64,000 nucleotides of DNA from Lathyrus oleraceus. Lineage: Eukaryota > Streptophyta > Magnoliopsida > Fabales > Fabaceae. Each line of letters starts with the position of its first letter. Positions within the stretch are counted from its first letter, which is position 1. The notes beneath the pieces are model-generated. The model ran no database searches. It was not told where the DNA came from and was given only the letters and a program-made list of their open reading frames with translations. Positions 37,377 through 49,851 of the stretch are shown here, one piece after another. The DNA lies in NCBI RefSeq assembly GCF_024323335.1, contig NC_066583.1:277533416-277597415 (forward strand), in the 5' to 3' direction. The translations under genes were made by a program, and so were the position numbers.

Positions 37377-37820
37377 TGTTAGAATTTGAACCATAAGATT
37401 GGTGAATAATGAAAAAAAATTAGAGTGTGGAGAGGAATTGAGAGAGAGAGATAGTTGAGGGTGAAAAAATATTGATAATTGATGAAGATGTCTCCAAAAT
37501 ATTTATATAAGTATTACAAAATGATTGGGACATAAATCACACAATTACATAACTGAAAAAAAATAGATTTTACGAACTTGTAATCGGTTACACTAAATCT
37601 ATAATGGATTACAATTGCTACAAAATTAATTTCATTCAGTAGTAACCGATTAACGTAACCGATCACGCTCACGAAACTTCTTCTATTTTTGAACTGCCGA
37701 ACTAATTTTTACCTTATTATAATCTATTACATTCCATGTTGACAATTTACAACCCTTAAAAATTATAAAAAAAAAATAAACTCATAAGATATGGGTATGA
37801 AAATATATACTCTTTACATC
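37377..37820 (-). repeat. Presumed 5' LTR of the copia remnant
   Basis: Starts TGTTAGAATTTGAACC beside the decayed PBS. It contains an AATACTTATATAAATATT TATA-like stretch on the minus strand (about 37500) and a cluster of GTAATCGGTTAC / GTAACCGATTA-type palindromes (37578-37665). The far end is uncertain; TTTACA near 37819 is one possibility. Confidence 0.5.
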
Positions 37821-38370
37821 CATTTTTTATTTAAAACAAATAAGGATGCTGAAACTTTTCATTTTTATTTTACATGCTATGTAAGAAATTTTCAACTTTG
37901 AATCTTGAAATTACAACCGTAAACTGTCATTGCTGAATTAATATCTTCGTTTATAATTATAAATATAATTTAATAAATGTATTGATAAATATTAATATTT
38001 TTTAAAGAATTTAATAAAAATACACCGTTAATATAAAAAAAATTATACAATTGTTCAATAAAAAATCATTATTTTGTCAAATTATTCAAATTATTTTAAA
38101 TTATTAATATAATAGGATCATATACACATCTATTAAATGAACGGTATAATCATTTTTTCTCATTATTTTCTCTTCTTTAAAATTTTTAAAGGTATTTATT
38201 TTTCAAGTATTAATCTAATTAATATTACTAATTTGATTTGGAATATGAATACAACAATATACAAAGAGTAATTGAAAAACATATATTTTTTTAAATAATT
38301 AATTTTTTTAAATTATATATTAAAATAACGATGTTTTCAATTTATATATCAAATTAATCATGTTTTATAT
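37821..38370. other. AT-rich intergenic DNA
   Basis: Strongly AT-rich with no ORF of note and no element ends that I can recognise. Confidence 0.6.
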
Positions 38371-38536
38371 AAAATGTGGGAGTATGCGCCCCTTAAATCG
38401 ACACATGCATATAAAATATGGGAGCATGCGTCATTTCAATTGACACATACATGTAAAATGTAGGAACATGAACCACTATAATTGACGTATGCATGTAAAA
38501 TGTATGAGAATGCGTTACTGCAATTGACACACACAT
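38371..38536. repeat. 42-bp tandem repeat, four copies
   Basis: Units at 38371-38412, 38413-38454, 38455-38496 and 38497-38536, each built on AAAATGTGGGAGTATGCG...TTGACACATGCAT. Because 42 is a multiple of 3, the minus strand reads as a repeating 14-residue peptide, which explains the 68-codon ORF at 38393-38599. I do not regard that ORF as a gene. Confidence 0.9.
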
Positions 38537-38956
38537 AAAAAAAAAAAAAAACCACATACATGTGCTATTGCATTGGCGAATTAACATGCATACCCACATT
38601 CAATGGCGTCCGAGTACAACTTAATCAATACATATGCTATAATAAATGATATCTTGATTTTTTTAAAATGATTATATTAATAAGTATTTTAAAATTGTTC
38701 GTATTATTTTTAAAAAAAATGATTATTTAAACAAAAATCTGAAAATTAACTATGACCGTGAGTATTGAATATTGAGAAAATATATACAACTACACAATCA
38801 AATACATTTAAAATATGGGATGAGTCTTTTAAAGAGGACAAAGAAAATATATACCACGAAGTGAAACAATGAATTATTCATTGATAAATTGGTTTAAATT
38901 TTTAATATTTTTTTTAAAAAATAAAAATAAATTATGTGACATCAAATATAATTATT

Positions 38957-40260
<1,304 letters not shown>

Positions 40261-40354
40261 TTAAACAGAAACGGAAGGTGAGAGAGGAGCAGGCAAGCAA
40301 ATGCGTGTAAATAAAGAAAGAAGGTTTGGTCCTTGCGTGGTTCCATGTGATTGG

Positions 40355-40391
40355 TGCCACGTACTCTTTTTTATAAAGCCAACACCACGTG
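40355..40391 (+). promoter_or_regulatory. ABRE/G-box and TATA-like elements upstream of the PP2C gene
   Basis: GCCACGTAC with an ACGT core at 40359-40362, TTATAAAG at 40371-40378 and a perfect CACGTG at 40386-40391. ACGT-core elements bound by ABF/AREB bZIP factors are the known route by which clade A PP2C genes are induced by ABA. The CACGTG lies just downstream of the TATA-like box, so either the start site lies further downstream or the box is not the true TATA. Confidence 0.55.
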
Positions 40392-40432
40392 TTCCTTACC
40401 CAAACCGGACCGAGATTTAATCAACGATCCAG

Positions 40433-40624
40433 ATGGCATCACGGCAACATGCAGTTTGCCCTAACGGTGACGGGCAGACTGCCCGTGATTGTAATGTGGC
40501 CCCAGGTGAATTCCTCATACCCTACAAAAGCGTCTCTCCTAAACCCATTCTAATGGGTCCTATGCTTCCTCTCCTCTCTGCTTCTCTCTTCTCTTTGCTT
40601 CCACCATTCATATTCATATACTAA
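40433..40624 (+). CDS. Upstream ORF (63 codons) in the presumed 5' UTR of the PP2C gene
   Basis: ATG at 40433, stop at 40622-40624, 94 bp before the PP2C start. If transcription begins soon after the TATA-like box at 40371, this ORF lies in the 5' leader. The peptide starts MASRQHAVCPNGDG and ends hydrophobic (LLPPFIFIY). It has no domain I recognise. The second half overlaps a CT-rich leader tract (about 40560-40605) typical of plant 5' UTRs. It could reduce translation of the main ORF. Alternatively the promoter may start downstream of it, or it may be chance. Confidence 0.3.
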   Translation: MASRQHAVCPNGDGQTARDCNVAPGEFLIPYKSVSPKPILMGPMLPLLSASLFSLLPPFIFIY

Positions 40625-40718
40625 GTAATTATTATATTTAACTTTTCTTTTTATAATTTCATTACTACAATCAAGTTTCTGTTTTAGTTCAAGTTTTCAA
40701 GCTCTCTTAAAACGAGAA

Positions 40719-42231
40719 ATGGCTGGAATGTGCTGTGGCTTTGTTGGAGAAGGTGACTCTTCGGCGAATTCACGTCCTTCTAGACGCCGGAATTTGGACA
40801 TGCTACCTTTCAAATACATCGCTGACATGACTGTTGCACCATCCGGAACTTCACGGAAACGCCGTCAAGCGGATCTCAGCGGTAAGAAAGATTTTGAAAG
40901 CTGTGAGGGCTCAAACGGTGACCGTGGAAACGAGAAGAGTAAGAAGAACAAGAACGAATCCTCCAAGGTTTCTGAAAATAAACCTTCAACAGAAGGTAAT
41001 TTGGAAGATGGAGAGTTCCCGAAGTTTGGAGTTACTTCGGTTTGTGGTAGAAGAAGAGACATGGAAGATTCTGTTTCCGTTCAAACTTCTTTCTACGAAG
41101 AACTGTTTCACTTTTTCGGTGTTTTCGACGGTCACGGCTGCTCTCATGTGCGTAAATATGAGTACTTTTGTAGTTAATCACTTGTGGTGGATCTGTCAAT
41201 CTTTTGCGGTGTTAATTTGTTTTGTTGTTGTTACTTCAGGTTGCGACTATGTGTAAGGAGAGACTCCATGAGATTCTGAAGGAACAGATCAATGAATCGC
41301 AAGAGAATTTCGAGTGGAACAGCACTATGCAACAAGGCTTTGCTCGCATGGATGACGAAGTGCAGAGATGGAATAGCAGCAGCCAAACTGTTACTTGTAG
41401 GTGCGAGCTTCAAACTCCTCACTGCGACGCAGTTGGATCTACTGCCGTGGTTGCTGTTGTCACTCCTGACAAAATCATTGTCTCTAACTGCGGCGATTCT
41501 CGCGCTGTTCTCTGCCGTAACGGCGTCGCCATCCCACTCTCCTTCGATCACAAGGTCATTTTCAAATTTATTTATTTTTTGAAATTTTTATCTCATTTCT
41601 CGAGAAATTAACAAGTTTCTAACTGCTTTTGGATCGGTTTTTACAGCCGGATCGACCAGACGAGTTGATCAGAGTCGAAGCTGCAGGAGGGCGGGTGATC
41701 TACTGGGATGGACCAAGAGTGCTTGGTGTACTTGCCATGTCTAGAGCAATAGGTGAGTCATCAGTGCACATGATAACAACTTAAAATTAAATTAAGTGCA
41801 TTTTAGCATAGATGGTTTTAATTTAATATTTTTTTTTTAAACTTTGTTTTTAACTTTATTCCATTTCAGGCGACAATTATTTGAAGCCGTATGTGATATC
41901 TGAACCTGAAGTAACTGTTACGGAGAGAAGAGTTGAAGACGAGTGTTTGATACTGGCTAGTGATGGACTATGGGATGTTGTTTCAAACGAAACCGCATGT
42001 GGAGTTGTGAGGATGTGTTTGAAGGCGCATATGATGACTTCACCGGCTGAGTCTCCGGCTAACAACGAGGTGACTACTGATGGTTCTGATCAAGCATGTT
42101 CTGATGCGTCCATTCTGTTGACTAAGTTGGCTTTGGCAAGGCACAGTTCGGATAATGTGAGTGTGGTGGTGATTGATTTGAGGAAAGATCAACGACCAAC
42201 ATCAAACTCCAACTATAATTTAATTAATTAA
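40719..42231 (+). CDS. PP2CA: Clade A protein phosphatase 2C, PP2CA/AHG3-like (four exons)
   Basis: Mg/Mn-dependent Ser/Thr phosphatase that dephosphorylates SnRK2 kinases and is inhibited by ABA-bound PYR/PYL/RCAR receptors in nucleus and cytosol. Exons 40719-41147, 41240-41554, 41647-41752 and 41870-42231 (403 residues); introns of 92, 92 and 117 bp all follow GT...AG, the first donor being GTGCGT. The N-terminus [12 protein letters not shown] resembles Arabidopsis PP2CA/AHG3. Catalytic signatures are present: [10 protein letters not shown] (about residue 107), [12 protein letters not shown] (end of exon 1), [30 protein letters not shown] and [13 protein letters not shown]. The receptor-lock tryptophan is in [22 protein letters not shown] see no disabling change. 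The start is chosen because it gives the family N-terminus; the reading frame is open and phase-consistent across all introns. Paralogues HAI1-3 are the main alternative, but the N-terminus favours AHG3. Confidence 0.95.
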
Positions 42232-43285
42232 TTAATTAATTAATTAAATCTATGGGCGGTGAGAAGCAAGATAATGAAACAAAAATGTTTTTAAGGACTC
42301 GAGGATGCGGAGAAAATGGAAGGTAGGGGTATGTGTCTTTTAATTAATCAACGGTTTCTTTCGTGTAATGTAATGCAATGGTAATTTAGGTATGTTTAAG
42401 TACTTGTTGGAAAATGAACAATTTTAGTGTAGAGAAAATGTGTGTCAACAAAGGACTCAAATCGAGCCGGTTGACACACCTTTCTTTTGTTTATAATGGA
42501 ATCTATTAAATGCTTTGTTCTTATGAAGTACTACTACTATTAGAAGTTAGAACAAATTTTAATTCAGTTTTCTTCAAAAAAAAAAGTTTAACCCAGCGCA
42601 TGATTTGTCGTACAAGATTATAACATCATCACTTTAAGTAATTATACTATAATAAGAGATAATGAATAGGCTACGTATACATGGAGAGATGGAGTAGCAT
42701 AACTAGTATTTTGTTATGAATGTCAACATGCATTTAAAAGAGAAGTTAATGAATATTTTAATTTGAAAGAATTAATCTATATAATTGTGCATGAAGATTC
42801 TTTGTAAAAATAAATCTTGTATCCTAAAAAGACATCTAATTTAAAAGAGGACTGGCGGGTGTGAGATAAATGATAAATATTTATAAGACGTGTCCGTGTA
42901 GAACGGCTCAGTGAGTCACTATCAAGGCCAGGTTTTAGGTACGATTAATATTTTAATTTAATATACACGTGTAGTATCATCATACAACTTTAAAGTTTTT
43001 TTTTTTGATGAACCATACAACTTAAATTAAAACCTGCATCTGGCCTAATCCTAAAAGCTTCGTATTATTTTTTGTAAGGTTCTTGTACTTAAAACATTCA
43101 AACATTCCATTTATGTCTACTGAAGAATGTTGGGTCTACCTTACTCACTATTACACTCTATGGCCCATTTTACCCTTCTTTTTTTTGTTGGGGCAAGGTA
43201 GACAAATTCTTTACGGAATAAATAAGAATGAAGTGTTGATGTCTAAGGTAGATTTTGAATGGGTTTCATGAGAAATGGAGGAGTT
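42232..43285. other. Downstream region of the PP2C gene
   Basis: Begins with a TTAA/ATTA microsatellite-like run across the stop codon (42217-42246). It presumably holds the 3' UTR. The 40-nt inverted repeat is listed separately. No further gene is evident; the 62-codon ORF at 43083-43271 has no recognisable feature. A CACGTG at 42966-42971 is isolated. Confidence 0.6.
42440..42479. repeat. Strong inverted repeat about 210 bp after the PP2C stop codon
   Basis: GTGTGTCAAC (42440-42449) and its exact complement GTTGACACAC (42470-42479). Between them GGACTC and GAGCC can pair with one bulged base around a short AAATC loop, so nearly the whole 40 nt can fold. Confidence 0.9.
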
Positions 43286-43393
43286 GGATTATAGAAGGCT
43301 TAAAAACAAAATTAATACTAGTTCTAATGAATGAGTGTTGGATCACAGAATGCTTAAAAACAAAATTAATAGCAGTTCTAATGAATGAGAGTT
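43286..43393. repeat. 54-bp direct duplication
   Basis: 43286-43339 and 43340-43393 share GGAT(T/C)A, CTTAAAAACAAAATTAATA and AGTTCTAATGAATGAG with about five differences. Confidence 0.88.
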
Positions 43394-43765
43394 CCACAAA
43401 AGAATTTGAGATATCTCGGTTCCTCTTCTTAGCAGCAGAATGATTTAATTTATTGACGAAGAAAGCAATGTATTCAATGGATTTTTCAGGATTTAGGTTT
43501 GATGGGATGGAGTGTTTTTCACATCTTCAATAAGATGACGACACCTTAATTATAAGCAGAAAAGGATGGTGAACATCCGGATAAGAAAAATGACTTAATT
43601 CAAATAATTTATTGTATTACACATTACATGAATGGAAATACTATACAACAACAAAACAAGCTCAATAAACAACGGTAAATAGACAACAATCTCACCGTAA
43701 GAAGACCAAAGAGAAAACTAAGGGATCAAAAATAAATCGGAGTTTAAAACTATTTAAATTAACAC

Positions 43766-44059
43766 TATGTTAAACAATCGTAAAGTAATTCATACATGAA
43801 TCACTTTATCTGTGACTGGTCAATAAACTCTATGAGTTTAAACTGTTTCTGAAATTAAATTGAATTTTTATCTCTGAAATTGCAACGCATATGAAAATCC
43901 AACAACATGATAATTTAAAAAATCCAACAACATGATAATTTAAATAACATTTTTAAAGATAAAAATAAACGACAATTAAACTACTGAATTTAACACTATG
44001 TTAAACGATTATAAAAGGATTTATGTAGGAATCCCTCTATCTATAATCGATCAGTAAAC
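43766..44059 (+). repeat. Two copies of a ~62-bp motif also found in Ogre LTRs
   Basis: 43766-43828 and 43997-44059 both begin TATGTTAAACRATYRTAA and end near a TCAATAAACTC/TCAGTAAACTC stretch. The Ogre LTR copies at 28217-28278 and 63515-63577 follow the same order: ATGTTAAACAATCGTAA, TTATGTAGAAGTCAC, ATCTGTGGCCGGGCAATAA. The rest of 43394-44400 shows no gene. Confidence 0.7.
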
Positions 44060-44399
44060 TCTATATATTTAAAATTTTTATATGAAAATCAAAGACTTGA
44101 TAATATTATATTACAAATCAAAACCCGACTAATCAAAATAAAAAAAAAGGAAGCAAACAACGACTAATTTTTTACATGAGCAACAAAAAAAAAGAGGTGC
44201 AAAAGGCAAATAGGATGTATGAATTAATGGACAAACAAACCCAAAATACATGAATAGAAATCTTAATCTTAAAAACAATATTTTAAAATAATAATAATTA
44301 AAACAACATAAAATAGGAAGAAAAAAAAAAGACCCTAGTAACTAAATTAGGATGCAGAACGAATTCTGGGAGGAAAAAAACTCAAAATTTCAAAATCTA

Positions 44400-45260
44400 C
44401 TAATCATTTTCAGACACGTGGCAAATATTTATTTAAAACAAAATAAACAAAGAAAAACAACAAAGTAAAGGGAACAAAGAGTACCCTTCTCTCATCGATC
44501 TCCCTCTTTCCTTTTCAGAGAAACAGAGTCTCCACTTCTCTTTCTCAAACAGTGCTGCGCGCGGGGGAGACGGCGGCGAACATGGTGTATGGTAGAGTAA
44601 AAAGGCGACGACGGAAGGTTGTGTGTGTGAGTTTGGTTTATGTGGTTGACGTTGTAGGGCGGTCGAAGGTGGTTTCGTTGGTGGCTTGTTCGGTTGACCG
44701 CCGTTTTATCGTGTTGCGTTTGAAATGGTGGCGACGGCGTCGGTAAAAAGCAGGAGGTGCAGCGGTCGGACTGTAAAACCCCGCTTCCTCTTTCTGTCTT
44801 CTTTGTGTTTTTGTTTGTGAGATTTTCAATGAATAGTTGGCTTTTCAGTAGAAAAAACAAGGTTGTTCTTGAGGTTAAGGAGGAGATGAATATGTTTGAA
44901 GAGTGAAGTTATTATGTTGTTAAAGATGATGATGTTTATGTTATGGATAAGAAATGATAATGGGAGGGTGAATGATGAAGCTGGTTCGGTTGTTGTGGTT
45001 TGGCTATGGAAGAGAGATTGGGTGGTTTAAGCTTACTGTTAGAGAAAAATGAAAGATGAAAAGAATGTGTTATGGGTAGTCTTTGAAGTTTGTGTTATGT
45101 GTAGTTTTTATGAGAAAAGAGATTATTGATTGGTCACCAAAAGAAGAAAAAACAGTTTCTTGATGAAGACACCCTTTTTATTTTTTTGGCTGTTTCCTAT
45201 TTTTGATTCTATTTTAAAAGCTGAGAGAGGGAGAGGACTGGTGGGTCCACGTGGTGTGCT
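44400..45260. other. GC-enriched patch of unknown nature between two G-boxes
   Basis: CACGTG at 44415-44420 and 45248-45253 bracket a stretch that includes a CT-rich run (44487-44548), a GC-rich core with GCGCGCGGGG and many CGG/CGACGG triplets (44554-44740), and G-rich text (44860-45060). ORFs exist on both strands of the core (plus 44552-44746, 64 codons, Arg/Val-rich; minus 44860-44492, 122 codons, Pro/Thr/Arg-rich) without any domain I recognise. It could be a small gene, a gene remnant or an uncharacterised short transposon. Confidence 0.35.
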
Positions 45261-45829
45261 GCGACACGTTTTTTGGATATGATATTTCTTTTGCAATGCA
45301 AGTTATCTTAGAGTAGGTACTTAGGGTTCCGCATCTTAATTAAATCTAATAATAGTCTTAAGTGATTAAATTAAATTTGAAAAAAAAAACATGAAACTAA
45401 ATTTAAATAATCTTATTAAAATAAAACTAAAAATAAACTACAATCTATTAAATTTTAATATTTTTTTAATACTATGATAAAAAAACCAAAGTAAAAGAGA
45501 TAAAAATAATAAAAATCGGACGTAAAAATGGTAGAAAAATTAAACTGAACGCACTAAAATGATCAGCGTGAAATAAACTTCTCAGATATATACAAGTTTC
45601 GATCAAATTTTGAAATAAATAATGATAGGTTAAAAAGATCCAGATTGGTCAAAATGCGATCGAAAAAGTGGTCGGAAAAATAAACCATACGGACCAAGTT
45701 AAACTATGCGAACCGTAGATTAAGAATGCTGACGTCTGCAAGCTCGATTTTGAATTTTTTTGCCCGCTAATTCTGCGTACATTTGAAAGTTAATTTAACC
45801 GGTACGTGAGTAGATCCGAAAATTTATTA
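45261..45829. other. AT-rich DNA, unclassified
   Basis: No ORF or recognisable element end. The later part (45540-45800) has the style of LTR interior sequence but no boundary was found. Confidence 0.45.
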
Positions 45830-46290
45830 TGGTTGACATTTTAAGCGTTATGCATAACAAAGTGCATGTTATGATGTGTAGATAATGCATATGTCTGGTG
45901 AATGCGGTGATTTATGGACTGAAAATTGTGAATAGATAATTAGATGCAATGTTATCAACTCTTGGACTCTTTGTTTCTAATTATCAGTCACAATCAAAAC
46001 CCTTCGAAGATTTAGATGACGACAATACTCTTGATTGTCACCTTCTGAATATTTGAAACATGATGCAATGGAATTGATGATGCACTGAGATTGAGAAATT
46101 GAGTATTTTGACTTCTTAATCAACAAATGAATGAATGAATGTCATCAAGACCAGATAAAATGCAAGAACTCCTGACTTTTCATCTAAACCCTGATGAATT
46201 CTTTTGATTGAAAGAATGCATGATAAAATAAAAATGATATTGTGATACTGATGCAGGTGAAAATTCAGGGTAAAATTTAGGGTATGACTA
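45830..46290 (-). repeat. Terminal part of a third Ogre/Tat-type LTR
   Basis: Ends GGGTAAAATTTAGGGTATGACTA and is followed by CTGCCCTTATTTAAAC, the same order as LTR end plus polypurine tract at 3985-4010 and 52800-52825. The left limit was not found, so the start given is nominal. Confidence 0.5.
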
Positions 46291-48900
46291 CTGCCCTTAT
46301 TTAAACATCTTTAGCTAGTGGATATGAAGAACTCTTGTCTCTAAATCATCATGGTAAGAGATAGTTTAAATATCGAACATACCCAAATATTTCCCTTCTA
46401 TGCAATAGAATGATATGTTTAAGGTCATGAATAAACACAGAGAGATGAAAAAATACTCTTGACTTCTTAATCATTGGGTGAATGTGAATGAAGTGAAACG
46501 AGGTTAAGACATACTCTTGACTTCTAAAAATGAATGCAAATGGATTAAGAAATACTCTTTTTTTCTTAAAAAAGAAAGCAAATGAATCAAGAAATACTCT
46601 TGATTTCTAAATACTATGTAGGTTAAAAAGTTCTCTTGACTCCTTAATAATGAATGCAAATGAATTAAGAAATACTATTGATTTCTTAAAAATGAATAAC
46701 AATGATATGAATGAAATAAGAAACACTCTTGATTTCTTAATCATTAGATGCTATGCAAATTTTCTAGGTATTAGAGAATCATGTACAACTGCTCTTGACT
46801 GGCAACAGACTTCTCTAGGGATGAATTTGTTACAAGGTATCATGTTCGACTATTCTTCAAACGTTCTTCACTTGAAGGTAGAATCTCATGGGGAAGAAAT
46901 GATCATATTTATATGCTATTGGAAGATAGTGGACTCATCGAAAAAAAAAAGATCATATTCAACAACTCTTAGTTGAGATGATCGCTTTCAACTACTTTTG
47001 GCTGAGAATATCACATTCAACTGCTCTTGGTTGAAGCTATTGCATATGGATATTCTTGGCTGGAAGCAAATCTGTTGGGGAATATAAAAGACTTTCTGGG
47101 GAATAAACACACAAGAGACTGGTTAGAGGTATATTGAGAATCATTCAGTAAAGCTTGTCTGTTGGGGAACTCTTGCCCTTTAGACTCACTAGGGAGATTG
47201 ATGGCTTGAGCTATCCCTGTGAAGAGATGTTAATTTTAGACAAATACTTCGAAGAGACTCGCTAAGGATTTGGCTGTTGAGGATACCTTTTTATGATTCC
47301 ATCTGAAATGAAACTCGTCTGGTGACTTCATGAAGTTTTGCTGGAGAAAATTCCAAAGGAAACTACGTGGGGAGATATTTACTAGGGAAACCGAGCAGAA
47401 ATTCCGTTGAGACTAGAGTCCTGTTGGGGAATATAATCACCTTGACGGGGAAGAAAAATCTTCTTGAGAATAACATCATTATTGATTGACTTCTAAAAGC
47501 CACTTGCACTGAATAAAAGAATTGTTCTACTCTCGAGAGCAACTCTTGAATCTTGGTTTTGTTGAAGATTACATTGAACCTCCTTGAGTGGTTGTTGCAT
47601 CATGGCTTAGGCGATGCATGATATGCTTTGTGCATGATATGCCATGTGTTGATGCATTGCATGATATGCTTGAATGAAACGACATGATTAATGCATGACA
47701 ATGATTTATGCGATGATATGCATGAACAATACTTACAATGGGTTAATGGATATGTTTGCTAAATTAAATTTGGACTTTGAAGTTGAACTTCCAGACGAGA
47801 ACTGACTTTGAAAAAGGACTACCAAACAGGAACTGGTTAAAAAGATACGCTTCTAGACGTGAACTGGATTTGGAGAATTAACTTACAAACGAAAATTGGA
47901 TTTGATTTAACCGTCCGACGAGAACTGACTACCAGACGGGAACTATATTTGATTTAACTGTCAAACGAGAACTTACTACCAGACGTGAAATGTTTTTGAA
48001 AATTTAACTACCAGACGAGAATTGGATTTGATTTAACCGTCAAACGAGGACTGACTTGAGAATTTAGCTACCAGACGGGTCTGGGATGACTACCAGACGA
48101 GATTTGATTTTGAAAACATAACTACCAGACGAGAACTAGATACCAGACGGGAATTGGATTCAAAAATTTAACTACCAAACGAGAACTGGATTTGAAAAGT
48201 GACTGACAGACGAGAACTGGACTTTGAAGTACCAAACAAGTTTGGATTCTTTTGATATATGGGTAACGCTATAAGGCATAAGATAAAATGCATGATCTGA
48301 TGCAAGAGAAATACTAGTGCATGTAGACATGATTGACACAAATGCATGAGGATGATCTGTCTGTTTGAATGGTTAAGACCAAGAAGGGTTCTTGCAACAA
48401 GTTTCTTGTCAAGAAGATGTTGTGCTGTCATAACTCCCTGGCACTCGTTTTAAACTCGATAGTTGTTGATGTACGGTATTATTTCACTTGAGCAACATGA
48501 AGGTATGAAGATGGCTTGTCTGTCTATAGCCCACCTTGCCCTAGTTTGTTGGGTCTCTGAAGAAATTCGCCTCGAATGGACGTCTGGAAGCAACTTGCCA
48601 TAACCCGACCTTGAGATGGCTTTCCCTAGTGTATGAATCTTGAAGTGATTTGCTTCTGGCTAACTGATCTTTTGAGGGATTTTCTCCTGACCATAGTGAC
48701 TTTTGTTTGCTTGCCCCTGCTTGGTAGGGTCCTTAGAGGATTTTCCCTAGGTTGGGTCCTCTACGAATGATTGAATTCCTCGCTGGCTATTCATTGTTGA
48801 AACTTCTTTGATGCTAAGCACTGAATTACAAATACAATTGTTTATTCGAAAATGGTAATTTTAATGCAATGCTTATACAAGTTTTAAAATCAACATCATT
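46291..48900 (-). other. 3' UTR of the third Ogre/Tat-type element
   Basis: Repeat-rich non-coding DNA. 46430-46780 carries several units containing GAAATACTCTTGATTTCT, some with dyad symmetry. 47100-47470 has GTTGGGGAATA phrases like those in the young Ogre. 47780-48240 holds more than ten degenerate copies of TACCAGACGAGAACTGGATT. 48430-48800 resembles the CCC/TTTTCC-rich boxes next to the integrase end in the young Ogre (8990-9150), but no integrase tail is present. Confidence 0.6.
47780..48240. repeat. Degenerate TACCAGACGAGAACTGG tandem array
   Basis: Copies recur every ~20-50 bp. The core CCAG...CTGG is a short dyad in several copies and is broken in others. Confidence 0.8.
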
Positions 48901-48919
48901 ATTGAAGTGATGTGATGCA

Positions 48920-49780
48920 ATCTTGTGATAACCACATAATATACCGCGTTTTCCGACTCAATTCACTTAACATTTGATGTTAACTTGTCACCTTTTTTAG
49001 TGTTATGCTGGTAGTTTGTGTAGATTTTGGGTACCTTACAGGTATAAGTCGATACAAGAGAAAATAGAGGAAAAATGGCCAAAAACAGAGAAGAAGTGTA
49101 GAAAATGCACTGGTGCCTGCCTCCATGGCGTGTGCCATGACGTGACACCCATGGAGCGCCACCCACCTTGATGAAAAAGAAAGAAGATTGAAGTCTGAAG
49201 CTCGTGGCGTTCTCCACAGGGGCATGGCGTCCGCCATGAACTTCGTGACCATAAAAATAGCCACTAAATTGCTCAGTCTTCTCCCACTTCAGAATTATTC
49301 TCTCAACTACACCTACACGAATTTGAATTACGTTTCAGTAGTTGGAACACTATATATAGTCTTAATTTCTAGGTTTTTAGGGGGCGAGTTTTCTAGAATC
49401 AAATAGGCAGAAAAATCACTTATTGTAAAAGTGCTTAATTGCTCACATCGAGTAATAAGCACACCATAGTTATAAGATTCTTCAAGTTTCATGTTTGTAC
49501 TTGGATCGTTCATCGCTTAAGCTTGTCGCCATATTAATTCCAGGGTTTTAATTACAAGTTTTCCGGTATCCAATTCCCACACTGTGTTACTTTCAGTACG
49601 TACTTTTTCTAATTTATTTTTCTGCATTTTACTGTTTTAAGTTTTAATATTATAATTGTCATTTTTTATTGTTCTATAGTTTCAATTTCCATAGTTTTGA
49701 TTACAAAATTTTATACACTATCATTGCCTACTAGTACCACTTTTACATATAATTGAAACCAAATCCTACACGCATTGTGC

Positions 49781-49851
<71 letters not shown>

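Noticed and set aside
40834..41582. Other-frame ORFs overlapping the PP2C exons
   Set aside because: Shadows; the PP2C frame carries all family motifs and consistent splice phases.
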